Assembly (NCBI RefSeq): GCF_026619415.1
Contig: NZ_JAOVZR010000001.1
Coordinates: 2,108,001 to 2,172,000 of the forward strand
DNA length: 64,000 bases
Direction of reading: 5' to 3'
From: Hoeflea algicola
GTDB taxonomy: Bacteria > Pseudomonadota > Alphaproteobacteria > Rhizobiales > Rhizobiaceae
Positions 34,832-44,957 of the stretch are shown piece by piece. Each line of letters starts with the position of its first letter. Within the stretch, counting starts at the first letter, position 1. Below the pieces are notes generated by a model. It worked only from the letters and a program-made list of their open reading frames with translations. It made no database searches and was not told the origin of the DNA. Position numbers and translations under genes: made by a program.

Positions 34832-37033
34832 TCAGTTGGAAACCGGTGCCAGACCGTCGACGGTGAAGAACAGGGTTTCGCCGGAGCTGTCATCGACGCC
34901 GTCATTGTCGGTGACGATGTAGCCCTTGCCGTTGGCATCAATCGCAAGACCTTCGACCTTGTCGACCACGTAGCCGTTGAGTGCCTTCAGCTCGTCAAGC
35001 AGGTCGCGAACTTCTTCCTTCTCCACCAGCGGCAATTCACCACCCAGCTTTGCCGGAACCATCTGGCTCAGGGCAACGCGGAAGATCTTCTTGATCGCAG
35101 CCTTGGCGCCGATCTGGTTGTCGCGCTCGATGATATAGGCATAGTCGCCGTGGATTTCGATGTCGGACAATCCGACCCAGCCCTTGTCGGCCGGTGCATC
35201 GAGCTGGTAGCGCACAGCACCCCATTCCTTGCTGTTGGTGTTATAGGCCACCAGCTTGACCTCATTCTTGGCGTCATCGTGCCAAGGACGCTGCACCGGC
35301 ATCCACAAGGTGTCACCCAGACGGGCAATGCCTTCGAAGCCGAAGCGTTTTTCCTGCGCCAGCAGTTCCTCAGGCAGGGAGATTTCCTGCTTGATCACGC
35401 CCTTGGCGTTGACGTGGTACAGCGCATGCGGAACCATCCGGTCGGTCCGGCCTTCCGAAGCCAACCAGAAGCCGCCCTCGCCATCGGTCGTCACACCTTC
35501 CAGATCAAGCTTCTGGGCGGGGAAACCGGCCCGCGTGATCTCCAGTGCCGAGGTGATGCGCGCCGGAGTCTGGGTGGCGTCGATGGTGAAGATCGTCGGC
35601 TGATAGCCATAGAAACTGTCATTGACCGCATAGAGCTTGCCGGTGGTGTCGGCATCGGTTGCAAGCCCCGAGAGCGCGCCCCAGCCAATCAGCGCATCCG
35701 ACCCTGCCGAAGTGATCTGCGGATAGGCGGCCGGCGCGTTCTCGCGCTGATACAGCATCACATGGCTGCGCACGCCGCCGTCTTCGATCAGATCGGCTTC
35801 GTTGGCCGATGCGACCAGGTTGCGCGAGGGGATGGCGACGATGCCTTCAGGCGCTATGCCCGACGGCAACATCTGGGTGAGCACCGGTTTTGCCAGGTTG
35901 CTGACATCGTAGACACCGATGATGGATGCCCGTTCGGCGCCGACGAACACATAGGGCTTGCCGTCAAATATCGCCACTTCGATTGATTCCGGCTCCGCGC
36001 CCTTGGCGTCCGAGCGCTTGTCCGGGTAATGGCCAGCCTCAACAATCGCATATTCGAATGACATGCCCGAATCATAGACCACGGTGCCATTCTTGTTGAA
36101 GATGGTCCAACCACGCGATCCACCCTCGTAATCGCCTTCATTGGCAATGGCGAAATGATCGTTGTCGATCCAGCCAACGGCATCGGGTTCACGCTTGCGG
36201 TCTGTCTGGGCTTCGGTGAACCGCAGCGCGCCGCGTTCATCGGTAAGGTCGACATTTTCCAGCGTCACGGCACCGGCAGAGAAGTGCGAGACCACCTTGC
36301 CAGCACGGTCGAGCACGACGATGTGGTTATTCTCCTGCAGCGTCACCACAGTTTCGCCAAGGCTATTGATATCGACAAATTCGGGCTCCGGATCTTCCGG
36401 CGCGATCTCGGCCAAACCCGTCACATCGGAAAACCGCAGGCTCGCACAATCAGCTACGCCATCCTTGACGTCGATGAAAGCAACCTGGCCAGCAGGCATC
36501 TGCGGCAGAACTCCGTTATTAAGATCCTCGTCACGCTCGTTCTCAATGGCGATGGCCAGGAACGAACCGTCCTTCGCGCTGGCAATCGAATCCGGCTGAC
36601 CACCAAGATCACAGCTTGCGGAAATCGTGCGCCTTTCAATATCGACGGTCAGCAGCTTGCCGCCAACCTCGACATAATTACTGGAGGTGTTGACCGCGAC
36701 AAAAGCGTTGCCGCCAATAACGGTGACAGATGTTGGCTCGGCTTCGCCACCGTCGACGGGCTGCATCGACACGTTTCCGAGCGGCTTGGGATTGGCCGGG
36801 TCGGCGATATCGATGATGCCGATCACACCCAGCGGGCTGTCGGTATAGACCAGACGCTGGCCATCTTCGCTGGCGGCGATGATTTCTGCGGATGTTTCAC
36901 GGTTCATGTCTTCGCCGGCGGCCATGTTCGAAGGCGTGGCCAGCGATGAAATCCTGTTGAAATTCATCTCCGCGGCCGACGCCGAAGCGGCGATCATGGC
37001 AAGGGCGGAGGTGAAACAAAGCAATCTCGACAT
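34832..37033 (-). CDS. Secreted beta-propeller protein with esterase-like phytase domain
   Basis: A 733-residue exported protein, signal peptide 1-20 (MSRLLCFTSALAMIAASASA). The N-terminal ~420 residues look like a beta-propeller with repeated SPDG/DIADP-type strands, of the choice-of-anchor I type (GVIGIIDIADPANPKPLG; GVYDVSNLAKPVL). The C-terminal ~300 residues match the esterase-like phytase domain (FPAQKLDLEGVTTDGEGGFW, LASEGRTDR, EGLAIDANGKGYIVTDNDG). Acidic Asp/Glu clusters suggest metal binding. The substrate is unknown, possibly phosphate esters. No protein-anchoring signal is visible. Its promoter is in the 161-bp gap after the GGDEF-EAL gene. Confidence 0.78.
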   Translation of the reverse strand: MSRLLCFTSALAMIAASASAAEMNFNRISSLATPSNMAAGEDMNRETSAEIIAASEDGQRLVYTDSPLGVIGIIDIADPANPKPLGNVSMQPVDGGEAEPTSVTVIGGNAFVAVNTSSNYVEVGGKLLTVDIERRTISASCDLGGQPDSIASAKDGSFLAIAIENERDEDLNNGVLPQMPAGQVAFIDVKDGVADCASLRFSDVTGLAEIAPEDPEPEFVDINSLGETVVTLQENNHIVVLDRAGKVVSHFSAGAVTLENVDLTDERGALRFTEAQTDRKREPDAVGWIDNDHFAIANEGDYEGGSRGWTIFNKNGTVVYDSGMSFEYAIVEAGHYPDKRSDAKGAEPESIEVAIFDGKPYVFVGAERASIIGVYDVSNLAKPVLTQMLPSGIAPEGIVAIPSRNLVASANEADLIEDGGVRSHVMLYQRENAPAAYPQITSAGSDALIGWGALSGLATDADTTGKLYAVNDSFYGYQPTIFTIDATQTPARITSALEITRAGFPAQKLDLEGVTTDGEGGFWLASEGRTDRMVPHALYHVNAKGVIKQEISLPEELLAQEKRFGFEGIARLGDTLWMPVQRPWHDDAKNEVKLVAYNTNSKEWGAVRYQLDAPADKGWVGLSDIEIHGDYAYIIERDNQIGAKAAIKKIFRVALSQMVPAKLGGELPLVEKEEVRDLLDELKALNGYVVDKVEGLAIDANGKGYIVTDNDGVDDSSGETLFFTVDGLAPVSN

Positions 37034-37194
37034 AGGGCAATCTCCCGGTTTGATTTCCGGCGATGTGCCATCAGCGAGATTGCAGGATCACGACAAGGAC
37101 GTGACAGTTATGTGAAAACGGTGGACAACTGACCCTGCCCGGCGGGAAACGGGCGCCAACGGAAACTGGAACCCGCAGGCCATTGATCTCGGGA

Positions 37195-38766
37195 TCAGGC
37201 CACTTCTCGTTCACTCTCCTGGTCCGGCGTTGCCTTGCCGTAGTCCAGACGGCTGCCGTCCATATCCTCGATGAAGCTCGGCTTGCCGAAATAGTAACCC
37301 TGGAAGCGGTCACAACCCGCCGCACTGGCGCGCATGAGATCGGCTTCGGTCTCAATTCCTTCGGCAACAATGCAATTGCCGGCACAGCGAGCGATTTCCA
37401 CCACCGCACTGACAAAAACATCGGTGACATGGTCGGAGCCCAGTGTGCGGATATAGCTCTTGTCGATCTTGATCACGTCATAGGGAAGTGCCCGCAGCTG
37501 GTTGAACTCGGAATAGCCCATGCCGAAATCATCGAGCGCAATGCGGAAGCCAACATCCTGCAACGCCGAAATCTGGCCGGCAATGACCGGATTGGCCGCC
37601 AACGAGGCGCTTTCGGTGATTTCAAGGATAATCCGGTGCGGGTCCGTTCCGGTTTCCGCAAGGATCTTGAGCATCTGTGCTTTCAGGTCCGGCTTGGCGA
37701 TCTGATTGGCCGAGAGGTTCACATTGACCGGCACGTCCGGCAACCGTGGCATGTCCTCGCACACGTGGCTCAGGACATAATCGCCGATGTCGCCGATCAT
37801 CAATGCTCGTTCGGCGACCGGGATGAAGATATCCGGCGGGATCACGCCCCTCAGCGCATGCCGCCAGCGCAGAAGCGCCTCAAAGGCCACCAACCGGCCA
37901 TTGGCATCGACAATCGGCTGATAAGCCACGCGCAAATGTCTGAGCAGAAGGGCAGCGCGCAATTCGCGAACCAGCGCCTTCTCGTTGCGAATGTCAGTCA
38001 GCATCTCTTCCTGAAACAGCGTCGCGCAGGCGCGGCCATTTTTCTTCGACGCATAAAGCGCCATGTCGGCATTGATGAACAGCGAGCTCCAAGTCTTGCC
38101 GTGATAGGGCGCCAGCGCAATGCCGATCGACGCAGAGACCGACAAACGATGGTTGCCGACGCTGGCCGACTTTGATAGCCCGCTCTCGAGACCGGCACAC
38201 AACTCGTGAGCGTATTTTGCGGTAATCGGGTCAGAATGCTCGATCAGCACCCCGAACTCGTCGCCCCCCAGCCGCCCCACCTGCGCACCAGGGAAATGCA
38301 TCCGCAGTTTTTCGGCAAAATGCACCAGAACCGTATCCCCCGCCGGGTGGCCAAGGCTATCATTGACTTGTTTGAAGTGATCGATATCGGCCAGGAACAG
38401 CGCAAAGAACGATGTGTTTGAACGGGTTTCGAGCGCCAACTTGGCTTCAAAAACAAATTTTTCACGATTGAAAACGCCGGTCAGTGCGTCACGTTCGGAT
38501 TGCGCAAGAACCCGGGCGTGGTCTTTGCCGAGGGATTTCAGCCGGCTCTTCAGGTCCAGTACCGAGATCAGCAGAAACAGCGGCACGCAGGCAGCGATAC
38601 CGATGAGGAGCACGCCGGAAGTAGTATACCCGGCATTTTCCGGCTGACCGACACCCTGGAACCATAGAATGAGGATCCCTCCCAAAGCCAGTAGGCCGAG
38701 AAGGATGATGGAAAAACTGAACTCCGCTCCCCAGTCAAACCATCTATTTCGTGTCTGCTTCAGCAT
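37195..38766 (-). CDS. Membrane GGDEF-EAL cyclic-di-GMP enzyme
   Basis: A 523-residue protein with two N-terminal transmembrane helices (about 15-35, 48-68). The GGDEF domain has an intact active-site GRLGGDEF. The RxxD inhibitory site is absent (FPGA at that place). The EAL domain keeps EALLRW, VNLSANQI, ILEITES, ALDDFGMGYS, IKIDKSY and AEGIETEAD. Both diguanylate cyclase and phosphodiesterase activities are therefore possible. No sensor domain beyond the membrane helices is visible. A stand-alone gene, with nothing nearby to fix its role. Confidence 0.92.
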   Translation of the reverse strand: MLKQTRNRWFDWGAEFSFSIILLGLLALGGILILWFQGVGQPENAGYTTSGVLLIGIAACVPLFLLISVLDLKSRLKSLGKDHARVLAQSERDALTGVFNREKFVFEAKLALETRSNTSFFALFLADIDHFKQVNDSLGHPAGDTVLVHFAEKLRMHFPGAQVGRLGGDEFGVLIEHSDPITAKYAHELCAGLESGLSKSASVGNHRLSVSASIGIALAPYHGKTWSSLFINADMALYASKKNGRACATLFQEEMLTDIRNEKALVRELRAALLLRHLRVAYQPIVDANGRLVAFEALLRWRHALRGVIPPDIFIPVAERALMIGDIGDYVLSHVCEDMPRLPDVPVNVNLSANQIAKPDLKAQMLKILAETGTDPHRIILEITESASLAANPVIAGQISALQDVGFRIALDDFGMGYSEFNQLRALPYDVIKIDKSYIRTLGSDHVTDVFVSAVVEIARCAGNCIVAEGIETEADLMRASAAGCDRFQGYYFGKPSFIEDMDGSRLDYGKATPDQESEREVA

Positions 38767-39064
38767 TTACTCAGTCCTGCTACTACCACGTAGTCGTCGG
38801 GCGATTTGGGAACCGGACCGATCCCCATTCATCCAACTCTTATTCATCTTCATCGACAAATGCCGGCCGAATATTCCCGGGTGCTTCACACCCATTGGAC
38901 ATTCGGCTCCGTTGCCCTTGCCAGCTTTCATTCGCATCATGCGCTTGATGACGGTAGCTGCTGCTTGTTAACGGAAACCAAACAACCGATTGCAATTGCT
39001 AGCATTTTTGCCGCAGCGATCGGTCACAACGCCGCAGCATGCGCAATTCCGCCCTGAACTCGGC
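38767..39064. other. Non-coding interval upstream of the GGDEF-EAL gene
   Basis: These 298 bp separate two minus-strand genes and should hold the promoter for the GGDEF-EAL gene. Short frames exist here on the plus strand but show no family features or ribosome sites. I see no terminator with a T-run, no tRNA and no palindromic operator. Confidence 0.5.
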
Positions 39065-40075
39065 TTAAGGGGCGATGCCGAAACTCACATATGTCGCATC
39101 CAGGAATTGGTCGGCGCAGGCCTTCCAGGAGAAGTCCATGGCGCGGGCGCGGGCATCGACGCCAGAAAGCGAAAGGCAGGCAAGCGCCGCCTTGTGCAGG
39201 TCCTCATCCACAACCCCTGCACCGCAGTTTCCCAGAATATCCTTCGGCCCGGTGACCGGATAGGCAGCAACCGGCACCCCCGAAGCAAGCGCCTCAAGCA
39301 CCACCAGACCAAACGTGTCCGTTAGCGACGGAAACACGAAGACATCACCCATCGCGTACAACGTTGCGAGCTCCGTGCCCGACTTGGCGCCGGTAAACAC
39401 CACATCCGGGTAGCGCGCCCTGAATTCTTCCAGCAAAGGTCCATCGCCGACGACCAGCTTGCTGCCAGGCAGCTTCATCTTCAAAAAGGCCTCGACATTC
39501 TTCTCCACCGCCATCCGGCCGACATGGACAAACACCGGACGCGGCAGCTCAAGCGGAGGCGCGTAGTCCGGTCGAAAATGCTGTGTATCAACGCCGCGCG
39601 ACCAGATGTGTATATTTGCAAAGCCCCTGGACGACAGCTCATCGCGCAGGCTGGCGGTCGCCACCAAGCAACCGCGCCCCGCATTGTGAAACCACCGCAT
39701 GAACCAATAGAGCCATCTCTCCGGAATGGGCGAGCGGGCCGCGACATATTCCGGAAAACGGGTGTGATAGCTTGAGGTAAACCCATTGCGCTTTAGAGCA
39801 GTGCGGCGGGCAAGCACGCCCAGAGGTCCCTCGGTGGCGATATGGATATAGTCAGGGTCGCACGCCTCGATCCGTCGCCGCACGCGCCCCGGCGTTGTCA
39901 GCGCCAGGCGGATCTCCGGATATCCCGGCAACGGCGCGGTGTGGAATTCGGCCGGCGACAGGATATCGACCTCGATGCCCAACCGCACAAGCCACGGCAC
40001 CAGGTTCTCAATCGAGCGGACAACGCCGTTGATCTGCGGTCGCCAGGCGTCGGTGACTATGAGCAGTTTGGGCAT
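39065..40075 (-). CDS. Glycosyltransferase family 4 (GT4)
   Basis: A 336-residue cytoplasmic GT-B glycosyltransferase. The N-terminal domain opens with LLIVTDAWRPQINGVVRSIENL, typical of GT4 mannosyl/glucosyltransferases that act on diacylglycerol or sugar-lipid acceptors. The C-terminal nucleotide-sugar domain has HVGRMAVEKNVEAFL, GDGPLLEEF and the E-x7-E-like motif SLTDTFGLVVLEALASG. The ATG at 40075 gives the usual start MPKLL. It is 87 bp downstream of the P450 gene. The donor and acceptor are not defined. Confidence 0.87.
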   Translation of the reverse strand: MPKLLIVTDAWRPQINGVVRSIENLVPWLVRLGIEVDILSPAEFHTAPLPGYPEIRLALTTPGRVRRRIEACDPDYIHIATEGPLGVLARRTALKRNGFTSSYHTRFPEYVAARSPIPERWLYWFMRWFHNAGRGCLVATASLRDELSSRGFANIHIWSRGVDTQHFRPDYAPPLELPRPVFVHVGRMAVEKNVEAFLKMKLPGSKLVVGDGPLLEEFRARYPDVVFTGAKSGTELATLYAMGDVFVFPSLTDTFGLVVLEALASGVPVAAYPVTGPKDILGNCGAGVVDEDLHKAALACLSLSGVDARARAMDFSWKACADQFLDATYVSFGIAP

Positions 40076-40162
40076 TTGCCGATCCGTCCGGACGATCGCT
40101 CTGGCGTGTATGTTCGCAGCTAATACCCGCCCCACATCCGCCGATCAACCACCGATATGCGC

Positions 40163-42517
40163 TCACAGCGCCAGCCGCAGCATTCCACCGGCGCTGCGTG
40201 AGCAGCAAGCCATCATCCGCCCGCCTTCCGCCCGTTCGGCGGTCGACAGTACCCGGTCGCGATGATCGACCCCGCCTTCGAGCACCCGCACCTCGCAACT
40301 GCCACACAGCCCCTCCTCGCAATCGCTCGGCACATCAATGCCCGCGGCGCGCACCACATCGAGCAGCGTCTCGCCGGCGGGAACAGTGAGCGTCAGATTG
40401 GAATCTTCCAGCTCGATCTCAAACGAAGTATCGCCCTCAAGCGCCATTCCTCCGACATCAGTGGTAAACCGCTCGCTTTTGAGCATACCTTCCGGTCGGT
40501 CCGCGCAAAGCCGGGCAAGCGCATCGAGCAAACGCTGCGGCCCGCAGGCGTGAACCCGCACATCCTCGCCACAATCGCAAATAATCGCGGCGAGATCGGC
40601 GCGGCCACTTTCATCCGAAACATGCAGCACCGCATGTTCGCCATGATCGGCGATCAGCCGGTCGGCAAGCGCCATTGCTCCGCGTGACCGACCGCAATAG
40701 TGGACGACGTAATCGGCGCCGATCTGCTTCAGTCGGTCGGCCATTGCGACAATCGGCGTGATGCCGATGCCGCCGGCGATCAGAACATGGCGTCCGGCCT
40801 GCTCCTCCAGCCGGAAATAGTTTTTCGGGCCGCGCAGCCGCACCGTCATACCGGGCCTGAGTTCCTCGTGAATGAACTGCGAACCGCCGCGACCATTCTC
40901 CTCGCGCAGCACTGCGATTGTATAGTCAGACGCCGAAGGATCGCCGCACAGCGAGTATTTACGGCTAAAGGCGCCAAGCACCAGATCGATATGGGCACCC
41001 GGCGTCCAGGCCGGCAGTGGCAGTCCGTCGGGGTCTTCCAGCCGTAACAGCTTGATCCCGTCGGCGGCAACGCTGATCTCGGCAACGCGGACACTCCGGG
41101 TGATCTCCTTGCTGGTCGGCGCGCCGACCGGGAAAGAGATTTCGCGCTCGACAATCGCCGGATCGGTACGCTCCGGGTTGTTGGCCGGGTCCCATTCGAC
41201 CTCCAGCTTCTGGGGCCCGCGAAAGGCGAGGTTTGGCAGGTAGGTAAACTGCTGGCCCTCAACCAGCCGCATATGCGGCAGCCTCCGGCACAGTTCCTCG
41301 ATAAAGATCCGCATCTCTAGCCGCGCAAAATTCTTGCCCATGCACTGGTGGCTGCCATAGCCGAAAGTCAGGTGCTCGGCGGCGCTGTCTCGATAGATGT
41401 CGAGAAAATCGCTGTTCTCGAAATGCCGAGGGTCGTGGTTGGCCGAGGCGCTGACGATCAGCAGTTTGGCATCCTTCGGGATGGCGATGCCGGCAATTTC
41501 GGTGTCGCGGGTGGCCTGACGGCGCCACGCGACGACCGAGCCTTCAAGCCGCAAACACTCCTCGACGGCGTTCGGGATCAGCGCCGGGTCGTTACAGATC
41601 CGCTCCCAGACAAGCCGGTTGGATAGAAGCAATTTCAATGCGTTGGTGCTTGCCAGCGCGGTAGTCTCGTGCCCGGCCACGATGATCGCCATCATCATCG
41701 AGTGCAGATAGGAATCGGTCACTACATCGGGAATTTCCGCATTCTTGCGGATTGCTTGGTGCATCCAGCCCTGGCCGTCGGGTTCCTGGCGCATCTTGTC
41801 GAGCACTTGCCCCGCATATTGCCAGAACCGGCCGACAGATTCGGCCACATGCAATTGCTGCTCGGGCGAGGGTTTGCCCCAGGTATTGACCGTGTGCGCC
41901 ACGGAAAATTCCTTGAGCCTGTCCATGTCTTCCTTGGGAACCCCCAGAAAATGCAGCGCCACTGTGAGCGGAATTTCCCACAGCATCGCCTCGACCAGAT
42001 CAACCCGCCCATTATCGATGAAAGCATCGACCTTTTCGCGCGTCAACCGCCGGATCATCGGCTCCTTTTGCGCGAGATTGGCCGGCAGGAAATGATCCAT
42101 CAGCGCCCGACGGCGCTCCATATGCGCCGGTTCATCCTCATTCACCAAAGTCCGGTTCATGGCGTAATTGTAGCGTTTGAGGGTCGCAAGCGCCGCCTCG
42201 CTCGGCGGTACCACCCGTTCCAGCGCAATCGACGGCGAGAAGGTGATGTTGTCGCGAAACACCGCCTTGACGTCATCGTAGAGGCTGACCACCCAGTAGC
42301 CGAGCTCGGGGTTGTAAAACACCGGTTCCTGCTCGCGCGACCACTTGAGCGCTTCGGCTGGATTGGCGAGATAGGCCGGTGAAAACGGATCGAAGGCTGC
42401 CGCTTGCGGCGATACCGGGCATCCGCCCATCGCAGCATTGCCGGATCCGGCTGCAGCGTGAGCCGGACAGGCGTCCACCGCTCCGTTCCCGCGCGCCCCC
42501 GCCTCCCGATCAACCAT
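40163..42517 (-). CDS. Self-sufficient cytochrome P450 fused to FMN/[2Fe-2S] reductase (CYP116B-like)
   Basis: A 784-residue monooxygenase. The P450 domain (about 35-445) has I-helix AGHETT, ExxR-type EECLRLEG/WRR, and heme motif FGYGSHQCMG with ligand Cys392. A linker leads to a phthalate-dioxygenase-reductase-type domain: FMN-binding RKYSLCGDP, NADH-binding IAGGIGITPIV, and a terminal plant-type [2Fe-2S] domain with cysteines at about 733, 738, 741 and 771. This is the CYP116B architecture, which oxidises diverse small substrates using NAD(P)H directly. It starts within the final codons of the BMP permease gene, so it is probably in the same operon. Substrate unknown. Confidence 0.9.
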   Translation of the reverse strand: MVDREAGARGNGAVDACPAHAAAGSGNAAMGGCPVSPQAAAFDPFSPAYLANPAEALKWSREQEPVFYNPELGYWVVSLYDDVKAVFRDNITFSPSIALERVVPPSEAALATLKRYNYAMNRTLVNEDEPAHMERRRALMDHFLPANLAQKEPMIRRLTREKVDAFIDNGRVDLVEAMLWEIPLTVALHFLGVPKEDMDRLKEFSVAHTVNTWGKPSPEQQLHVAESVGRFWQYAGQVLDKMRQEPDGQGWMHQAIRKNAEIPDVVTDSYLHSMMMAIIVAGHETTALASTNALKLLLSNRLVWERICNDPALIPNAVEECLRLEGSVVAWRRQATRDTEIAGIAIPKDAKLLIVSASANHDPRHFENSDFLDIYRDSAAEHLTFGYGSHQCMGKNFARLEMRIFIEELCRRLPHMRLVEGQQFTYLPNLAFRGPQKLEVEWDPANNPERTDPAIVEREISFPVGAPTSKEITRSVRVAEISVAADGIKLLRLEDPDGLPLPAWTPGAHIDLVLGAFSRKYSLCGDPSASDYTIAVLREENGRGGSQFIHEELRPGMTVRLRGPKNYFRLEEQAGRHVLIAGGIGITPIVAMADRLKQIGADYVVHYCGRSRGAMALADRLIADHGEHAVLHVSDESGRADLAAIICDCGEDVRVHACGPQRLLDALARLCADRPEGMLKSERFTTDVGGMALEGDTSFEIELEDSNLTLTVPAGETLLDVVRAAGIDVPSDCEEGLCGSCEVRVLEGGVDHRDRVLSTAERAEGGRMMACCSRSAGGMLRLAL

Positions 42518-43817
42518 GGCTACCTCGCCTTGTTAATATTCGCAGCCTATTCCTTGATATAGGGCTGCCCGTCCGCAGCTGGCGCGCGCGCGCGCCGACA
42601 AAGCCGGCCACCACGATGATAGTAGCGATATAAGGCGCCATTGCCAGAAATTCCGATGGGATCGGCGTTTGCAGCAAGGCCAGTTTCTGCTGCATGGAAT
42701 CGGCAAAGCCGAACACCAGCGCCGCCATCAGCGCGCCCACCGGATGCCAACGGCCGAAGATCATCGCCGCCAGCCCGATATAGCCGCGTCCGCCGGTCAT
42801 GTTCTCGTCAAACCGCCCGACCGAACCCAGCGTGAACCAGGCGCCGCCAAAGCCCGCGACCATGCCACCCAGCGTCACATTGATGAACCGGGTGCGGTAG
42901 ACATCGATCCCCAGCGTATCAGCAGCCCGCGGGTGTTCACCTACCGCCCGAGCTCTCAGTCCGGTACGGGTGTAGAATAGGTAGTAGGTTGCCACCGCCA
43001 CCATGACCAATGCGCCATAGACAAAGATGTTCTGGTAAAACAGCATCGGCCCGATCACCGGAATGTCACCCAAAAGCGGGATTTTAATCGCCCGGAACAC
43101 CGGCGCATTGTTAAGCGAGCGGTATTCCTGGAACACCTGGCTGCTGACATAGGATGTCAGCCCCAGCACGAACAGATTGATCACCACCCCGGCGATGATC
43201 TGGTCCATCCGGTAGGTCACCACCAGCGCCGCCAGGAAAAACCCGAACAGGCCGCCAACTGCCACCGCAGCCGTCAACCCGGCGATACCACCGAGCAAAG
43301 AGCCGACCAGCGCGCCGGCAAAAGCACCGGCGAGCAACATGCCTTCGATGGCGATATTGACCACCGCCACGCGCTCGCACAGCACACCGGCGAGACCGCC
43401 AAGCGCGATCGGCACGGCGCGAACCATGGTGGCCTGCAGCATGCCGGTGAGCGAAAACGCCTTGCCGGCAGTGGCCCAGACCAGAAACGCGACCACGGCC
43501 AGCGCCAAACCGAGCCCGAGCGAAAGCGATGTCCAGCGCACGCCGCCGCGCAGGAACTGCCGCGCGCCTAAAAATGCGAGAATGCCCGCCGCGATGAAAT
43601 TGAACTGCGCCGCCGGCACGCTCAGATTGGGCAACACCAGCGCATCGGTCGGCCGTGACAGCCTGAACACTGCGCTGCCTTCGCTGCCGGCGCCAAACAC
43701 CAGCGCCACCAGCACCGCCAACGCGATCAGCACCGCGCCGGAAATCCGGGCATGTTTCTGCTTTCCAAGATCAAGCCGGGCCGGGCTATCGGCGGTGGGG
43801 TTTTGAATTGTTGTCAT
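42510..43817 (-). CDS. BMP-family (nucleoside-type) ABC transporter permease, C-terminus apparently frameshifted
   Basis: A 435-residue permease of the RbsC/YufQ class with about nine helices. The core is regular (VNIAIEGMLLAGAFAGALVG; TGGRGYIGLAAMIFGRWHP), up to APYIATIIVVAGFVGA. Family members normally end about 16 residues later with APAADG-PYIKE. Here that ending occurs in the neighbouring frame (stop at 42547-42549), and the displayed frame instead continues RARQLRTG... to 42510. A run of seven GC units at 42581-42596 explains this: one fewer unit restores the family ending. The change is at the extreme C-terminus, so transport may be kept. It may be a real variant, or a sequencing error. 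Confidence 0.85.
   Translation of the reverse strand: MTTIQNPTADSPARLDLGKQKHARISGAVLIALAVLVALVFGAGSEGSAVFRLSRPTDALVLPNLSVPAAQFNFIAAGILAFLGARQFLRGGVRWTSLSLGLGLALAVVAFLVWATAGKAFSLTGMLQATMVRAVPIALGGLAGVLCERVAVVNIAIEGMLLAGAFAGALVGSLLGGIAGLTAAVAVGGLFGFFLAALVVTYRMDQIIAGVVINLFVLGLTSYVSSQVFQEYRSLNNAPVFRAIKIPLLGDIPVIGPMLFYQNIFVYGALVMVAVATYYLFYTRTGLRARAVGEHPRAADTLGIDVYRTRFINVTLGGMVAGFGGAWFTLGSVGRFDENMTGGRGYIGLAAMIFGRWHPVGALMAALVFGFADSMQQKLALLQTPIPSEFLAMAPYIATIIVVAGFVGARARQLRTGSPISRNRLRILTRRGSHG
42581..42596. repeat. GC-dinucleotide microsatellite at the permease C-terminus
   Basis: An alternating G/C tract of 16 bp lies within the last coding section of the BMP permease gene. Loss of one GC unit joins the core to a canonical APAADGQPYIKE terminus. 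Slipped-strand replication or a base-calling slip are both possible. Confidence 0.8.
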
Positions 43818-43820
43818 GAC

Positions 43821-44957
43821 CTACTCCTTCCGCGCCGTTCCGGGCTTGCGAAAGCCCCATGGGAAAATCGCCCGCACCAATAGCGGTGCAGCGATGAACA
43901 CGATTATCAGGGACTGGATGATGCCGATCAGGTCGATGCTCACCCCGGCGTCAACCTGCATCTGCCTGCCCCCGGCCTCCAACCCGCCGAACAGCAGCCC
44001 GGCCAGAAGCACGCCGAACGGATGCGACCGACCCAGCAACGCAACAGCGATGGCGTTAAAGCCGATCCCTGCCGAAAACCCTGGCGTCGCCCGGTCCAGC
44101 ACACCCAGCACCTGCGCAGAGCCGGCAAGGCCTGCAAGCGCGCCCGCAGTCGCCATCGCCGCAACGATGATCAGACCGGAGCGCATGCCGGCAAATCGCG
44201 CCGCATCGGGGCTTGCGCCGCTGGCGCGAAATTCGAAGCCGATCTTCGTCCGGTACAGGATCCAGTAGACCAGCAGCACTGCGGCGAGAGTGAGGAAAAT
44301 ACCCGCATGCACCCGCAGATTCGGGTCGATCCATTCCAGCAATCTGGGCAGCTGCGCATTTTCAGGAACCGATTTGGAAATCGGGTCGCTGCGCCCGGCG
44401 CGCTGCACGTAGGGCAGCCGCAACATGTAGTCGACCAACCTGTAGGCAATCAGATTGAGCATGATCGTCGAGATCACCTCATGGGCGCCGGTGGCTGCGC
44501 GCAGCCACCCGGCAATCGCCGCATAGAGCCCGCCCACCAGCGCGCCAGCCAGCAGGCTGATGGGCAACAACACAATGTAGGGCAGTCCGGAGAGGCTGAA
44601 CCCGGCGATCACCGACGCCATGCCGCCGACCAGGATCTGCCCCTCGGCTCCAATATTGAACAGTCCAGCGCGGAAGCCGAGCGCCAATCCCAACCCAGCA
44701 AGCACCAACGGCGTGGCTGCCGTCAGCGTTTCCGAGATGGCGTTGACCGAACCGACCGAGCCTTTCAGCAGCGCCAGATAGGAGCGGGCGATCGTGCCCG
44801 GTTCCACCCCGGTAGCCAGCATTGTCAGTGCGCCCAGGATCAAGGCTGCGACAATGGCGAACACCGGTACAATCACCAGATCCTCGAATTCGGTCCGCCC
44901 CGGCGCGGCGCGTTTGAGCAGGGCCTGTACGGCCTCGTCGATATTGGAATCGCTCAT
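43821..44957 (-). CDS. BMP-family ABC transporter permease, first subunit (YufP-like)
   Basis: A 378-residue inner-membrane permease with about nine helices. The family block LFNIGAEGQILVGGMASVIAG is clear, and AIAVALLGRSHPFGVLLAGLLFGGLEAG fits. The ATG overlaps the stop codon of the ATPase gene (ATGA), and only 3 bp separate its stop from the next permease ATG. It pairs with that permease and forms an importer for nucleosides or similar ligands, judged by family. Confidence 0.9.
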   Translation of the reverse strand: MSDSNIDEAVQALLKRAAPGRTEFEDLVIVPVFAIVAALILGALTMLATGVEPGTIARSYLALLKGSVGSVNAISETLTAATPLVLAGLGLALGFRAGLFNIGAEGQILVGGMASVIAGFSLSGLPYIVLLPISLLAGALVGGLYAAIAGWLRAATGAHEVISTIMLNLIAYRLVDYMLRLPYVQRAGRSDPISKSVPENAQLPRLLEWIDPNLRVHAGIFLTLAAVLLVYWILYRTKIGFEFRASGASPDAARFAGMRSGLIIVAAMATAGALAGLAGSAQVLGVLDRATPGFSAGIGFNAIAVALLGRSHPFGVLLAGLLFGGLEAGGRQMQVDAGVSIDLIGIIQSLIIVFIAAPLLVRAIFPWGFRKPGTARKE

